A stretch of 64,000 nt of DNA. Origin: Ferrimonas balearica. GTDB taxonomy: Bacteria; Pseudomonadota; Gammaproteobacteria; Enterobacterales; Shewanellaceae. The stretch covers positions 1,552,874-1,616,873 of the forward strand of contig NZ_JAHVHV010000001.1 in assembly GCF_019802085.1 (NCBI RefSeq). Reading direction: 5' to 3'. This document shows, one piece after another, positions 31,326 to 41,374 of this stretch. Positions within the stretch are counted from its first letter, which is position 1. Every line of letters begins with the position of its first letter. The translations under genes were made by a program, and so were the position numbers. The notes below the pieces were generated by a model. It saw nothing but the letters and a program-made list of their open reading frames with translations, was not told the DNA's origin and searched no databases.

Positions 31326-32105
31326 TCAGGCTCCCTGGGCCACCACCCGACCGTCCTTGAACAAACACCAGCTGCCGGGGGCCATCTTGTGCCACTGCTC
31401 ATTGCTGGTCAGGGGGCGGGTGGCGATCACCGTCACCACGTCCTGGGGCGTGGTCTCCTGCTTGAAGTCGATCACCATTTCCGTGTCGATAAGCCGTGCC
31501 TCACCAAAGGGGGCCTCCCGGGTGATCCAGTGCAGGTTATTGCCGCACAGGGCCAGCAGGTAGGGGCCGTCGGAGATCAGCATATTGAACACCCCCAATC
31601 GCTGCAGCGCCTTGCCCTCCTTGGCCAGAGCACGAAACGCCTGCTTGCGATCCTTCGGCGGCCGGGGGTAGCGCTCGGCCAGGCGGTCCATCAGGTGGCA
31701 AAAGGCCAGCTCGCTGTCGGTGGTGCCCACCGGCAAAAACCGCTCCGGCTTGAGCGCCTCTTTATAGCCGGTGAGCTGCCCATTGTGGGCAAAGCTCCAG
31801 TTGCGTCCCCACAGCTCTCGACCGAAGGGGTGAGTGTTCTCCAGCGACACCCGCCCTCGGTTGGCCTGACGGATGTGGCTCAACACCGTCTTGGACTTGA
31901 TGGGGTAGCTTTTGAGCAGGCTGGCCACCTCGGACCGGCAGCTGGGATCGCTGTCCTTGAAGGTGCGGTTGCCCGGGCCGTCGTAGAAGGTGATGCCCCA
32001 GCCATCCTTGTGGGGGCCGGTCTTGCCGCCCCGCTCCACCAGGCCGGTAAAACTGAACACGATGTCGGTGGGCACATTGGCGCTCATGGCCAGCAATTCA
32101 CACAT
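31326..32105 (-). CDS. yafJ: Class II glutamine amidotransferase (YafJ-like)
   Basis: A 259-residue Ntn-type glutaminase. Cys2 after the initiating Met ([12 protein letters not shown]) is the nucleophile once Met is removed. [28 protein letters not shown] and [13 protein letters not shown] are the family's glutamine-binding segments. No synthase domain is attached, so the acceptor of the ammonia is not known. In E. coli yafJ is beside fadE, and the same pair is found here in divergent orientation. Confidence 0.9.
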   Translation of the reverse strand: MCELLAMSANVPTDIVFSFTGLVERGGKTGPHKDGWGITFYDGPGNRTFKDSDPSCRSEVASLLKSYPIKSKTVLSHIRQANRGRVSLENTHPFGRELWGRNWSFAHNGQLTGYKEALKPERFLPVGTTDSELAFCHLMDRLAERYPRPPKDRKQAFRALAKEGKALQRLGVFNMLISDGPYLLALCGNNLHWITREAPFGEARLIDTEMVIDFKQETTPQDVVTVIATRPLTSNEQWHKMAPGSWCLFKDGRVVAQGA

Positions 32106-32212
32106 GGGGTCTTGTCACTCTTTAATCCTGAAAAACCGGCAAAACCCGGCGCTGGATTAAGAATAACGGCAAAGCGAATGCAGCCCAAGTCCGGTCGCAC
32201 CAAGGCCTCAGC

Positions 32213-32232
32213 AAACAATCAAACGATTGTTT
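32213..32232. promoter_or_regulatory. Inverted repeat upstream of fadE (PsrA-like operator)
   Basis: AAACAATC-AAAC-GATTGTTT is a perfect inverted repeat. Its right half AAACGATTGTTT fits the AAAC-N4-GTTT core described for the TetR-type fatty-acid regulator PsrA of pseudomonads and Shewanella. It sits about 90 bases upstream of fadE. A second inverted repeat, CACTGTG/CACAGTG (32268-32290), lies nearer the gene. Confidence 0.5.
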
Positions 32233-32321
32233 ACTTTTTTCGTGACAGAGGTCTGACCTGTGTCATACACTGTGATCACGCGCACAGTGCAAGGCGCACT
32301 CGAGACACAAGGAGAATGACT

Positions 32322-34769
32322 GTGAATACCCTGCTTTGGAGCCTCGCTGCCATCGTGATCCTAGGGGCCGCCCTTTATCACCGGGCCTCGCTGCTCATCT
32401 TTACTGCCCTGGCGGCCGCCCTGTTGGGCGTCGGTACCGCCTTGGGCTTTATCGGGCCGATCAGCTGGGGGATCTTCGCCCTGGTGTTCCTGCCGCTGAA
32501 CCTGGGCCCGGTGCGCCGCGCACTGCTGACCGCACCCATTCTTAAGACCTTCAAGGGCATCATGCCCGAGATGTCCCAGACCGAGAAAGACGCCATCGAA
32601 GCGGGCACCGTCTGGTGGGACGCCGACCTCTTCTCCGGCGCCCCGGACTGGAACAAGCTGCACAACTACCCCACCGCCACCCTGACCGCCGAGGAGCAGG
32701 CCTTCCTGGACGGCCCGGTGGAAGAGGTGATGAAGATGGTCAACGAGTTCGACATCACCCACTACGATGCCGACCTGCCTCAAGAGGTGTGGCAGTACCT
32801 GAAGGACAACAAGTTCTTCGCCATGATCATCAAAAAGCAGTACGGCGGCCTGGAGTTCACCCCCTACGCCCAATCCCGCATCCTGCAGAAACTGGCCGGC
32901 CACTCCACCGTTCTGGCCTCCACCGTGGGCGTCCCCAACTCTCTGGGCCCCGGTGAGCTGCTGCAGCACTACGGTACCGAAGATCAGAAGAACCACTACC
33001 TACCCCGCCTGGCCGTAGGTAAAGAGGTGCCCTGTTTTGCCCTGACCAGCCCGGAAGCGGGCTCCGACGCCGGCGCCATCCCGGATTACGGCATCGTCTG
33101 CAAGGGCGAGTGGCAAGGCGAAGAGGTGCTGGGGATGCGCCTGACCTGGAACAAGCGCTACATCACCCTGGCCCCGGTGGCCACCGTACTGGGCCTGGCG
33201 TTCAAACTGCGCGATCCGGACGGCCTGCTGGGCAGTGAGAAAGAGATTGGCATCACCTGCGCCCTGATCCCCACCGACATGGACGGCGTGGAGATCGGCC
33301 GTCGCCACTTCCCGCTGAACAACATGTTCCAGAACGGTCCCACCCGCGGTAAAGACGTGTTCGTTCCCCTGGACTTCATCATCGGGGGCCCGAAGATGGC
33401 CGGTCAGGGCTGGCGCATGCTGGTGGAGTGCCTCTCCGTTGGCCGTGGCATCACCCTGCCCTCCAACTCCGCCGGCGGCGTGAAAACCGTGGCAGCAGCC
33501 ACCGGCGCCTACGCCCGCGTTCGTCGTCAGTTCAAGCTGCCCATTGGTAAGATGGAGGGCATTGAAGAGCCGATGGCCCGCATCGGCGGTAACGCCTACC
33601 TGATGGACGGGGTCACCGCCCTGACCACCACCGGCCTGAACCTGGGTGAGAAGCCCTCGGTGATCTCCGCCATCGTCAAGATGCACCTGACCGACCGGAT
33701 GCAAAAATGCCTGATCGACGCCATGGACATCCACGGCGGTAAAGGCGTGTGCCTGGGCCCGGACAACTACCTGGGCCGCGGCTACCAGGGCGCCCCCATC
33801 GCCATCACCGTGGAAGGGGCCAACATCCTGACCCGCACCATGATCATCTACGGCCAGGGCGCCATCCGCTGCCATCCGTACGTGCTCAAAGAGATGACCG
33901 CCGCCTTTGACAAGGACCAACGCAAGGCCCTGAGCGACTTTGACGGCGCGGTGTGGAGGCACGTGGGCTTCGTGTTCAGCAATCTGGTGCGCAGCGTCTG
34001 GTACGGCCTGACCGGTGCCCGTTTCTCCTCCGCCCCCTTTGGCGACCAGACCAAGCGTTACTACCAGCAGATGAACCGCTTCAGTGCCAACCTGGCCCTG
34101 CTGTCGGATCTCTCCATGGGGATGCTGGGCGGTAGCCTGAAGCGCAAAGAGCGGATCTCCGCCCGCCTGGGTGACCTGCTGAGCCAGCTCTACCTCTCCT
34201 CTGCGGCCCTGAAGCGTTACCACGACGAAGGCCGTCAGGTGGAAGACCTGCCACTGCTGCAGTGGGGTGTGGAAGACAGCCTGCACAAGCTGCAAACCAG
34301 CCTGGATGAGCTGCTGGACAACTTCCCGGCCTTCGGGGGTCTGCTGAAAGTCTTGCTGTTCCCCTTCGGCAAGCCGATGAAGCGTCCCTCCGACGTGCTG
34401 GACCACAAGGTGGCCCGCATCCTCCAGACGCCGTCCGAGACCCGCAGCCGCCTGATTGATGGCCAGTGGCTGACGCCCCACGAGAGCAATGCGGTGGGCA
34501 AACTGGAGCAAACCCTGGAGCGCATCCTGGCCGTTGAGCCCCTTTACGACAAAGTGTGCAAGGCCGCCGGCGAGAAGCTGCCCTTTATGTTCCTGGACCG
34601 CATCGCCGACCAAGGCCTGGAACTGGGCGTGCTGACCGAGCAGGAAGCGGAGCAGCTGCGTGTGGCGGAGGTCGGTCGACTCAACGCCATCAACGTCAAC
34701 GACTTTGATCCGGAAGAGCTCAAGGCCCATCGGCCGCTGCCCGGCTCCGCCGCCGACCAGGCGGCCTAA
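32322..34769 (+). CDS. fadE: Acyl-CoA dehydrogenase FadE
   Basis: FadE carries out the first step of fatty-acid beta-oxidation, making trans-2-enoyl-CoA with FAD. The 815-residue protein has an N-terminal membrane hairpin (about residues 1-60). It then closely follows E. coli FadE (814 residues): [82 protein letters not shown] and the C-terminal [11 protein letters not shown]. The start is uncertain. AAGGAG is only one base from ATG 32316, so I prefer the GTG at 32322, which has about 7 bases of spacing and yields MNTLLWSL. The choice shifts the N-terminus by two residues. Confidence 0.95.
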   Translation: MNTLLWSLAAIVILGAALYHRASLLIFTALAAALLGVGTALGFIGPISWGIFALVFLPLNLGPVRRALLTAPILKTFKGIMPEMSQTEKDAIEAGTVWWDADLFSGAPDWNKLHNYPTATLTAEEQAFLDGPVEEVMKMVNEFDITHYDADLPQEVWQYLKDNKFFAMIIKKQYGGLEFTPYAQSRILQKLAGHSTVLASTVGVPNSLGPGELLQHYGTEDQKNHYLPRLAVGKEVPCFALTSPEAGSDAGAIPDYGIVCKGEWQGEEVLGMRLTWNKRYITLAPVATVLGLAFKLRDPDGLLGSEKEIGITCALIPTDMDGVEIGRRHFPLNNMFQNGPTRGKDVFVPLDFIIGGPKMAGQGWRMLVECLSVGRGITLPSNSAGGVKTVAAATGAYARVRRQFKLPIGKMEGIEEPMARIGGNAYLMDGVTALTTTGLNLGEKPSVISAIVKMHLTDRMQKCLIDAMDIHGGKGVCLGPDNYLGRGYQGAPIAITVEGANILTRTMIIYGQGAIRCHPYVLKEMTAAFDKDQRKALSDFDGAVWRHVGFVFSNLVRSVWYGLTGARFSSAPFGDQTKRYYQQMNRFSANLALLSDLSMGMLGGSLKRKERISARLGDLLSQLYLSSAALKRYHDEGRQVEDLPLLQWGVEDSLHKLQTSLDELLDNFPAFGGLLKVLLFPFGKPMKRPSDVLDHKVARILQTPSETRSRLIDGQWLTPHESNAVGKLEQTLERILAVEPLYDKVCKAAGEKLPFMFLDRIADQGLELGVLTEQEAEQLRVAEVGRLNAINVNDFDPEELKAHRPLPGSAADQAA

Positions 34770-34781
34770 GGCAAACCCACC

Positions 34782-34810
34782 AGGGGCCGGTCACTGACCG
34801 GCCCCTTTAT
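34782..34810 (+). terminator. Rho-independent terminator of fadE
   Basis: AGGGGCCGGT pairs with ACCGGCCCCT around a short loop, followed by TTATTT. Confidence 0.8.
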
Positions 34811-34929
34811 TTAGCGTTCTCGCAACATCTTTTGTGATCCGCCTCACACCCCACCCCAACACCAAACCTCTGAGCGCTCACAGAGCGCACCCCATTCATC
34901 GGGCCATTCACACTTTCATTCACCGTAAA

Positions 34930-34961
34930 ACACTTTTCTGGGAAAGTGTGACAAGTTGTCA
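34930..34961. promoter_or_regulatory. Hairpin and palindrome upstream of the 119-residue gene
   Basis: ACACTTTTC-TG-GGAAAGTGT (34930-34949) is directly joined to TGACAA-G-TTGTCA (34949-34961), 33 bases before the next start codon. Between the fadE terminator and this point nothing else stands out. They may be operators or a leader hairpin. Confidence 0.4.
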
Positions 34962-34994
34962 TCAGGCCGTTGTACACAACCATAGGTGGTGTGA

Positions 34995-35354
34995 ATGATC
35001 GATAATAACGAACTGATGAGAAAGGCTTTCACTCCGAAGCCGGAAAACTTCACGCTGATCGAACAGATCGTGTCGGTGACCCAGATCGCCCACAAAATCG
35101 TGGCCCTGTCGGATCGGCTTATCGGCAGGGAGGGCGAGACGATTCGCGCCTACCAGGAAGCCCGATACCTGATGCGCCTGCTGCGCCAAAGCCGCCAGAT
35201 CCAGATGGCCATGACGGCGGTACCGGAACTCAAATCCGCCGAGCAGCGCCTTGAGCAAGCCACCCTGACCCTGCCCGAGGAGGCCCTGGTGGGAGAACGC
35301 GCCCCCCTCTATCTGGCGGACGCCCAGGCCCGGCTCAAAGCGCTGATCGACTGA
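34995..35354 (+). CDS. Conserved-looking small protein of unknown function
   Basis: A 119-residue, mostly helical, soluble protein with heptad-like spacing (DRLIGREGETIRAYQEARYLMRLLRQSRQIQMAM) that suggests coiled-coil helices. There is no signal peptide, cysteine or recognised motif. It is a single-gene unit with a terminator just after its stop and paired inverted repeats before its start. Codon use is like that of its neighbours, which supports it as a real gene. I do not recognise it. Confidence 0.65.
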   Translation: MIDNNELMRKAFTPKPENFTLIEQIVSVTQIAHKIVALSDRLIGREGETIRAYQEARYLMRLLRQSRQIQMAMTAVPELKSAEQRLEQATLTLPEEALVGERAPLYLADAQARLKALID

Positions 35355-35357
35355 CAC

Positions 35358-35387
35358 AAAAAAACGCCCCTCGGGGCGTTTTTTTTT
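35358..35387. terminator. Rho-independent terminator between convergent genes
   Basis: AAAAAAACGCCCC/GGGGCGTTTTTTTTT with a two-base apparent loop. It can serve the gene at 34995-35354 and motY from the other side. Confidence 0.9.
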
Positions 35388-35405
35388 GGCTTGGTGGCGG
35401 CAGAC

Positions 35406-36263
35406 TCAGTACTCCATCCGCACCACCACCCGCCGGTTGAGATCCCGCCCCGCCTGGGTGCGGTTGCTAGCGATGTGGCGCTGCTCTCCGTGGGCAGAGG
35501 CGATGATCCGCTCCTCCGGGATCCCTGCCCGCAGCAAGTAGTCTTTCAACTGCTCGGCCTGCTGGTTGGTGATCGCCTGGTTGGTGGCCTTGGAGCGGAA
35601 GCTGTCGGTGTAGGTGTCAGTCAGCACCAGCTCCACCGAGGGGTCCAGTACCAGGTACTGGATGATCTGATCCACCCGCCGCTGGCTGTCCTGGGTCAGC
35701 TCGCCGTCCTTCTCCTGGTAGTGCAGCACCGAGAAGGCAATGTCCTCGTAGCCAAAGGGCAGCAGGGAATCCAGGCACTGGACGAACGCCTGGTAGCTGG
35801 GGGCAAAGTTGGCGGAGGAGAGCCCCACCGCCACCTGATCCGGACTGTGCCAGTCGCGGTAGAAGAAGGTCGGCTGCATCCCCTGCTCCAGCTCAGTCAG
35901 CATCACCCAGGCTTCCTGCTTGGGCAGTTCGCCGTCAAAGTGGCGGTAGTAGGTGAGCTGAGCGATCTCCCGAGGCGGCACCCCGGGGCGCCAGGACGGC
36001 GCGACGGAGCGGACCCAGGCTTCGGTGGTGCGGTCCGGCTTGCGGCGCATCTGCAGGGTGAAGTTGAGGTTGAGATCCTTGCTGGCCCGACTGACGAACA
36101 CCGCCTTGCCGTAGGCCGGGATCTCATGGGTCAGCACGCACTGCAGCGGCGAGGCCTGCTCCAGGTGCCAGTTGGAACGCTCAATGGGCGCCACGTAGTT
36201 GCGGATCCCGGCCTGGGCCTGGCCAGCCACCATCAGCGTCATCAATACCACCCAGCGTTTCAT
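35406..36263 (-). CDS. motY: MotY, sodium-type flagellar stator-associated OmpA-like protein
   Basis: MotY forms the T-ring of Na+-driven polar flagella and holds the stators. The 285-residue protein has a signal peptide (VVLMTLMVAGQAQA) and the MotY N-terminal domain beginning IRNYVAPIERSNWHLEQASPLQCVL. A C-terminal OmpA/peptidoglycan-binding domain follows (VDQIIQYLVLDPSVELVLTDTYTDS, AEQLKDYLLRAGI, NRRVVVRMEY). It sits back to back with rnt, the arrangement seen in Vibrio and Shewanella. It implies that a polar flagellar system exists elsewhere, in addition to the lateral-type locus in this window. Confidence 0.9.
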   Translation of the reverse strand: MKRWVVLMTLMVAGQAQAGIRNYVAPIERSNWHLEQASPLQCVLTHEIPAYGKAVFVSRASKDLNLNFTLQMRRKPDRTTEAWVRSVAPSWRPGVPPREIAQLTYYRHFDGELPKQEAWVMLTELEQGMQPTFFYRDWHSPDQVAVGLSSANFAPSYQAFVQCLDSLLPFGYEDIAFSVLHYQEKDGELTQDSQRRVDQIIQYLVLDPSVELVLTDTYTDSFRSKATNQAITNQQAEQLKDYLLRAGIPEERIIASAHGEQRHIASNRTQAGRDLNRRVVVRMEY

Positions 36264-36416
36264 CCGCGCTCCTCAACTCAAGCTCTCTGATTTTCCTTAT
36301 CGGCCCGGGCCCGGGGAGCTTTAGCCCATTCGCTCAGCAATCGCACAGTGGCCGCCATTTCAATCCCCTACGGGGTTTGCCATAATTGCCAGCCCGACTC
36401 TCAGCCTTGCAGATCT

Positions 36417-37073
36417 ATGTCCCAGCAAAACGACCCCAACCTCCTGTGCAATCGATTCCGCGGCTACTATCCGGTGGTGATCGACGTGGAGACCGCCGGT
36501 TTCAACGCCCAAACCGACGCCCTGCTGGAGATCGCGGCGGTCACGCTGAAGATGGATGAGGAGGGCTGGCTTATGCCGGACCAGACCCTGCATTTCCATG
36601 TCACGCCCTTCGAAGGCGCCAACCTGGAGCCCGCCGCCCTGGAGTTCAATGGCATCACCGATCCCTTCAGCGCCCTGCGGGGGGCCATCTCCGAGGGCGA
36701 AGCGCTCAGTGAGATCTTCAAGATGGTGCGCAAGGGACAAAAGGCCGCCGGCTGCAACCGATCCATCATCGTCGCCCACAACGCCAGCTTTGATCAGGGT
36801 TTCGTCAACGCCGCCGCCGAACGGGCCCGGCTCAAACGGGTGCCCTTCCACCCCTTTGGCAGCTTCGACACCGCCGCCCTGTCGGGCCTGGCCCTGGGCC
36901 AGACGGTGTTGGCCAAGGCCTGCCGTGCCGCCGGGATCCCCTTCGACAATAAAGAAGCGCACTCGGCGCTTTACGACACGCAGCGCACCGCCGAGCTGTT
37001 CTGCCACATCGTCAACCGCTGGAAGGCCCTGGGGGGCTGGCCCATGGCCACCCCGAGCGCCGAGGACGACTGA
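36417..37073 (+). CDS. rnt: Ribonuclease T
   Basis: RNase T trims the 3' ends of tRNA and other stable RNAs. The 218-residue protein has the DEDDh exonuclease motifs: [10 protein letters not shown] (ExoI), [11 protein letters not shown] (ExoII) and [14 protein letters not shown] (ExoIII, with His and Asp). Start ATG 36417 matches the family N-terminus. A terminator follows immediately. The DNA between rnt and motY (36264-36416) must hold promoters for both; only an AT-rich CATAAT at about 36381 stands out. Confidence 0.95.
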   Translation: MSQQNDPNLLCNRFRGYYPVVIDVETAGFNAQTDALLEIAAVTLKMDEEGWLMPDQTLHFHVTPFEGANLEPAALEFNGITDPFSALRGAISEGEALSEIFKMVRKGQKAAGCNRSIIVAHNASFDQGFVNAAAERARLKRVPFHPFGSFDTAALSGLALGQTVLAKACRAAGIPFDNKEAHSALYDTQRTAELFCHIVNRWKALGGWPMATPSAEDD

Positions 37074-37098
37074 TTTCGGTGCGGCCCAAAAGGGCAAC

Positions 37099-37129
37099 AA
37101 AAAAGGCGACCATACGGTCGCCTTTTTTT
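37099..37129. terminator. Rho-independent terminator between rnt and the peroxiredoxin gene
   Basis: AAAAAAGGCGACC-ATAC-GGTCGCCTTTTTTT. A-run and T-run on both sides allow bidirectional use between these convergent genes. Confidence 0.92.
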
Positions 37130-37142
37130 GCGCTTGTCAGCC

Positions 37143-37748
37143 TTACAGGCTTTCGGAGTGCTCAGCCAGGAAGCGGGCTACGCCGTCCGGGGAAGCGTCC
37201 ATGCCTTGCTTGCCTTTTTCCCACTGAGCCGGGCAGACTTCGCCGTGCTCTTCGTGGAACTGCAGGGCGTCGATCATGCGCAGCATCTCATCAACGTTAC
37301 GACCCAGGGGCAGATCGTTGATCACCTGGTGGCGAACCATGCCCTCTTTGTCGATCAGGAAGGAGCCACGGAAGGCCACACCGGCTTCCGGGTGCTCTAC
37401 GTCGTAGGCCTGGCAGATTTCGTGCTTCACGTCGGCAACCAGGGTGTAGCGAACCGGACCGATGCCACCGTCTTCAACGGCGGTGTTACGCCAGGCGTTG
37501 TGGGAGAACTGGGAGTCGATGGACACGCCAATCACTTCCACGCCACGCTTCTGGAACTCTTCGATGCGGTGGTCGAAGGCGATCAGCTCAGAGGGGCACA
37601 CAAAGGTGAAGTCCAGGGGGTAGAAGAAGACTACCGCAGGCTTGCCCTTGATGGCGGAGTGCAGGTTGAAAGTATCGACGATTTCACCGTTACCCAGTAC
37701 AGCAGCTGCGGTAAAGTCAGGGGCTTGACGACCTACGAGTACGCTCAT
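37143..37748 (-). CDS. Typical 2-Cys peroxiredoxin (AhpC/TSA family)
   Basis: This enzyme reduces hydrogen peroxide and organic hydroperoxides with thiols. The 201-residue protein has the peroxidatic Cys in FYPLDFTFVCPSE (about residue 50) and the resolving Cys in GEVCPAQW (about 170), as in typical 2-Cys enzymes. GSFLIDKEGMVRH is also conserved. It has its own sigma-70 promoter (37815-37843) and is not beside ahpF, so its reductant is probably thioredoxin. Confidence 0.94.
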   Translation of the reverse strand: MSVLVGRQAPDFTAAAVLGNGEIVDTFNLHSAIKGKPAVVFFYPLDFTFVCPSELIAFDHRIEEFQKRGVEVIGVSIDSQFSHNAWRNTAVEDGGIGPVRYTLVADVKHEICQAYDVEHPEAGVAFRGSFLIDKEGMVRHQVINDLPLGRNVDEMLRMIDALQFHEEHGEVCPAQWEKGKQGMDASPDGVARFLAEHSESL

Positions 37749-37814
37749 TTTCCATCTCCAATGGTATTGGTTTAAATTCCGTCGGTTAGGCATCTGCGCT
37801 AACCGTTGAGCAGC

Positions 37815-37843
37815 ATAATACGTTCGGTCCTGCCCGGAGACAA
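37815..37843 (-). promoter_or_regulatory. Sigma-70 promoter of the peroxiredoxin gene
   Basis: On the minus strand TTGTCT (37843-37838) and TATTAT (37820-37815) are 17 bases apart, about 65 bases upstream of the start codon. Confidence 0.6.
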
Positions 37844-37901
37844 CCGGATCCCTGTTCTAGTTTTTCGATTGCGCCAGTGGAAAATCCGAATGTCGAATTT
37901 G

Positions 37902-37917
37902 TGTTACCCAGGTAACA
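37902..37917. promoter_or_regulatory. 16-bp palindrome in the peroxiredoxin/antiporter intergenic region
   Basis: TGTTACC-CA-GGTAACA is perfectly symmetric, about 60 bases upstream of the peroxiredoxin -35 and 130 bases upstream of the divergent permease gene. It looks like a dimeric regulator site. Nothing else stands out in 37749-38048. Confidence 0.45.
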
Positions 37918-38048
37918 TTTTCATCCGCAATTTGGGGAATCGGTCGAGCTTTCCCCCATCCGCCTAGACAGAACCATTGGGATCCCTTACAAATGGGGGC
38001 TTCGTCGAGTCACACCCCATAACAAGAACGATAGAGAATCGCCTTTCT

Positions 38049-39404
38049 ATGAATGCAGTCATTATTGCCGTCGTCCTGATGCTGGGCCTGAGCCTGGCCC
38101 GGGTCAACGTCGTCATCGCCCTGATCACCAGTGCCCTGGTGGCTGGCCTGGCCGCGGGCCTGGGCCTGGGCGACACCATCTCCGCCTTTAACGCCGGCCT
38201 AGGGGGCGGCGCCGAAGTGGCCCTGGCCTACGCCCTGCTGGGCGCCTTCGCCGTGGCCCTGGCCCACACCGGGATAACGGACCTGCTCTCCCGCGCCATC
38301 ATCCGCCGCCTGGGCGGCACCCCGGATGCCGGCGCCGTGCGCAACGTGCGCATCCTGCTGCTGATGGCCATTCTGGCCATGGCGGTGATGTCCCAGAACC
38401 TGGTGCCGGTGCACATCGCCTTTATTCCCATCCTGATCCCGCCGCTGCTGCACGTCATCAGCTCCTTGCGCCTGGACCGCCGCCTGGTGGCCTGCATCAT
38501 CACCTTCGGCCTGGTCACCACCTATATGGCTCTGCCGGTGGGCTTCGGCCTTATCTTCCAGGAGGGGCTGCTGCTGCAGAACCTGCTGGGCAATGGCCTG
38601 GGTGAGTTGGTCGAAGGCGGCGACATCGCTCCGCTGGTGGTCAGCGACATCGCCAACGCCATGGTGATCCCGGCCATCGGCATGATCCTGGGCCTGCTGG
38701 TGGCGGTGTTCATCAGCTACCGCCAGCCCCGGGACTATGACGAGGCCAAGATCCTGGCCACCGAGCCGGAGCACACCGAGCTCAACCCCCGCCGCATCCA
38801 GGTGGCCCTGGTGGCCATCGTCGCCGCCCTGGCGGTGCAGCTGTGGACCGGTTCGATGATCTTCGGTGCCCTTATCGGCTTTGTGATCCTGAGCGTCGCC
38901 GGCATCGACAAGGCGGAGATCAGCGCCCAGGATGCCTTTACCAAGGGGGTGCACATGATGGCCAACATCGGCTTTATCATGATCGCCGCCAAGGGCTTTG
39001 CCGAGGTGGTCAAGGCCACCGGTGAGGTGCCCATGCTGGTGGAGTCGGTGCAGGGGATCATTGGCGACAACAAGGCCCTGGCGGCCTTTATGATGCTGTT
39101 TGTCGGCCTGGTGATCACCATGGGGATCGGCTCCTCCTTCTCCACCATCCCGATCATCGCCACCATCTATGTGCCCCTGGGCCTGAGCTTCGGCTTCTCG
39201 GTCCCGGCCATCATCGCCCTGGTGGGCACCGCGGCGGCCCTGGGTGATGCTGGCTCCCCGGCGTCCGACTCCACCCTGGGGCCCACCTCGGGCCTCAACG
39301 CGGACGGTCAGCACGACCACATCCGCGATACGGTGATCCCCACCTTCGTGCACTTCAACCTGCCCCTGCTGGCGGCGGGCTGGGTGGCGGCCATGGTGCT
39401 CTAA
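38049..39404 (+). CDS. Na+/H+ antiporter-family permease (COG2056-like)
   Basis: A 451-residue inner-membrane carrier with about 11-12 hydrophobic spans, related to NhaC-type antiporters and the YuiF-like permeases. Typical are [22 protein letters not shown], the inner half [18 protein letters not shown], and the late polar motif [27 protein letters not shown]. Family members have been predicted as histidine or amino-acid permeases as well as antiporters, so the substrate is open. ATG 38049 was chosen because residues upstream are not hydrophobic and lack similarity. Confidence 0.8.
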   Translation: MNAVIIAVVLMLGLSLARVNVVIALITSALVAGLAAGLGLGDTISAFNAGLGGGAEVALAYALLGAFAVALAHTGITDLLSRAIIRRLGGTPDAGAVRNVRILLLMAILAMAVMSQNLVPVHIAFIPILIPPLLHVISSLRLDRRLVACIITFGLVTTYMALPVGFGLIFQEGLLLQNLLGNGLGELVEGGDIAPLVVSDIANAMVIPAIGMILGLLVAVFISYRQPRDYDEAKILATEPEHTELNPRRIQVALVAIVAALAVQLWTGSMIFGALIGFVILSVAGIDKAEISAQDAFTKGVHMMANIGFIMIAAKGFAEVVKATGEVPMLVESVQGIIGDNKALAAFMMLFVGLVITMGIGSSFSTIPIIATIYVPLGLSFGFSVPAIIALVGTAAALGDAGSPASDSTLGPTSGLNADGQHDHIRDTVIPTFVHFNLPLLAAGWVAAMVL

Positions 39405-39420
39405 GCCTCCGTTTCGCTTC

Positions 39421-39451
39421 AAAAAACGCCCCGCTTGTCGGGGCGTTTTTG
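39421..39451 (+). terminator. Rho-independent terminator of the permease gene
   Basis: AAAAAACGCCCCG-CTTGT-CGGGGCGTTTTT. It lies 17 bases after the stop codon and 35 bases before radD. Confidence 0.9.
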
Positions 39452-39485
39452 TTACCATGGCCCGGCCACAACCAGAGCCGCCTTG

Positions 39486-41228
39486 ATGACCTACACCCTT
39501 CGCCCCTACCAGCAGGACGCCGTGCAATCGGTCCTCCAGCACTTTCGACGCAAACGCACCCCCGCGGTGGTGGTGCTGCCCACCGGTGCCGGCAAGAGCC
39601 TGGTGATCGCCGAGCTGGCCCGGCTGGCCCGGGGGCGGGTGCTGGTGCTGACCCACGTCCAGGAGCTGGTGGCCCAGAACCGGGAGAAGTTCGCCGCCTA
39701 CGGGCTGGCCAGCTCCCTCTACTCGGCGGGCCTGGGGGAGAAGGACATCAGCGCCAAGGTGGTGTTCGCCTCCGTCCAGTCCCTGGCCCGGGCCCAGGAG
39801 CAGCTGACCGAGCCCTACTCCATCGTCATCATCGACGAGTGCCACCGTATCGGTCAGCAGGAGGAGAGCCAGTACCAGAGCCTGCTGGCCACCTTGCGCG
39901 GGGCCAACCCCCAGCTGTGCGTACTGGGGCTGACCGCCACCCCCTACCGGCTGGACGGCGGCTGGATCTACCGCCGCCACTACCAGGGCGCCCTGCGCAG
40001 CACCGAGCCCAAGCCCTTCGACGAGTGCGTCTATGAGCTGCCCATCGGCCAGCTCATCAAAGGGGGCTACCTGACCCCGCCCAAGATGGTGGACGGCGCG
40101 GTGGCCAGCTGGCTGCTCTGCGACGAGGGGGAGGCCCCCAAGCTGAGTCCGGAGCTGCGCGGACGGGCCACCGCCCTGATTTGTGAGCAGCTGATTGAGC
40201 AGGCCCAGAGCCGCCAGGGGGTGCTGGTGTTCGCCGCCAGCGTCCGCCACGGCAAAGAGGTGCTCAGCCTGCTGCCCAAAGCGCAATCCGCCCTGCTCAC
40301 CGCCGACACCCCCAAGGCGGAGCGTCAGGCACTGATCGACGCCTTCAAGGCCCGGGAGCTCAAGTTCCTGGTCAACGTGGCGGTGCTCACCACCGGCTTC
40401 GATGCCCCCCACGTGGATCTCATCGCCCTGCTGCGGCGCACCGACTCAGTGGCCCTGTTCCAGCAGATGGTGGGGCGGGGGTTGCGCCTGGCCGAGGGCA
40501 AGTCCGACTGCCTGGTGCTGGATTATGCCGGCAACGGCTACTCCCTCTACTCCCCGGAGGTGGGCGAGCCACGCCCCAACCCGGACACTGTCCCGGTCAC
40601 CGTGCCCTGCCCCAAGTGCGGCCACGACAACGCCTTCTGGGGCAAGACCGACAATGAGGGCGCGCTGCTGGAGCACTTTGGCCGACGTTGCCAGGGCCAT
40701 CGGGTCGATGAGGCCGACCGCCCCATCCAGTGCGACTTTCGCTTTCGTTATAAAGAGTGCCCGGACTGCCTGGCGGAGAACGACATCGCCGCCCGGGAGT
40801 GTGGCGGCTGTGGCAAGGCCCTGGCGGATCCGGACAAGCGCCTGGCGGAGGTGCTTCGCCTCAAGGATTACAAGGTGCTGCGCTGCAGTGGGATCTCCAT
40901 AGAGGGCACCCAGGCCAAGGACGGTCAGCCCCAGCTGGCGATCACCTGGCACGACGAGGACGGCGAAACCCTCAGCCGGCGCTTTGGCTACGCCACGCCG
41001 GCCCAGCGCGGCGCCTTCTACCACCAGTTTGCCCGAGCGCATCTGCGCAGCCCCGGCCTGCCCCTGCGCCTGCCGGACATCGACGCGGTGCTGGCGCAAC
41101 GGGACAAGTTCCGCCACCCGGATTTTGTCATCGCCCGCTGGGAGAAGAAGCGCTACTGGCGCATCATCGAGACCCTGTTCGACTACCAGGGGCGCTATCG
41201 AACCGCCGATGCCGCCGACGGTCGATAA
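39486..41228 (+). CDS. radD: RadD (YejH) superfamily 2 helicase
   Basis: RadD helps resolve recombination intermediates and tolerate radiation damage in E. coli. The 580-residue protein (586 in E. coli) has the SF2 motifs LPTGAGKS (Walker A), IIDECHR (DECH box), LTATPYR (motif III) and QQMVGRGLR (motif VI). A zinc-finger-like section with CPKCGHDN, CPDCLAEN and CGGCGKAL follows. The family N-terminus YTLRPYQQDAVQSV supports ATG 39486. Codon use is ordinary and it forms its own unit. Confidence 0.93.
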   Translation: MTYTLRPYQQDAVQSVLQHFRRKRTPAVVVLPTGAGKSLVIAELARLARGRVLVLTHVQELVAQNREKFAAYGLASSLYSAGLGEKDISAKVVFASVQSLARAQEQLTEPYSIVIIDECHRIGQQEESQYQSLLATLRGANPQLCVLGLTATPYRLDGGWIYRRHYQGALRSTEPKPFDECVYELPIGQLIKGGYLTPPKMVDGAVASWLLCDEGEAPKLSPELRGRATALICEQLIEQAQSRQGVLVFAASVRHGKEVLSLLPKAQSALLTADTPKAERQALIDAFKARELKFLVNVAVLTTGFDAPHVDLIALLRRTDSVALFQQMVGRGLRLAEGKSDCLVLDYAGNGYSLYSPEVGEPRPNPDTVPVTVPCPKCGHDNAFWGKTDNEGALLEHFGRRCQGHRVDEADRPIQCDFRFRYKECPDCLAENDIAARECGGCGKALADPDKRLAEVLRLKDYKVLRCSGISIEGTQAKDGQPQLAITWHDEDGETLSRRFGYATPAQRGAFYHQFARAHLRSPGLPLRLPDIDAVLAQRDKFRHPDFVIARWEKKRYWRIIETLFDYQGRYRTADAADGR

Positions 41229-41374
41229 CGCCAATCGGATTTTGCGACTTGGCGAATCGCCCTGCGACGGGCATAGTAGCGCCATCACACTATTGCGCCC
41301 CACCCAAACGGGGTCACCGAATCCGCCGATGAACTGTGGTATAACGGCTCGGCAAAACAGCATTGGAGAACACT

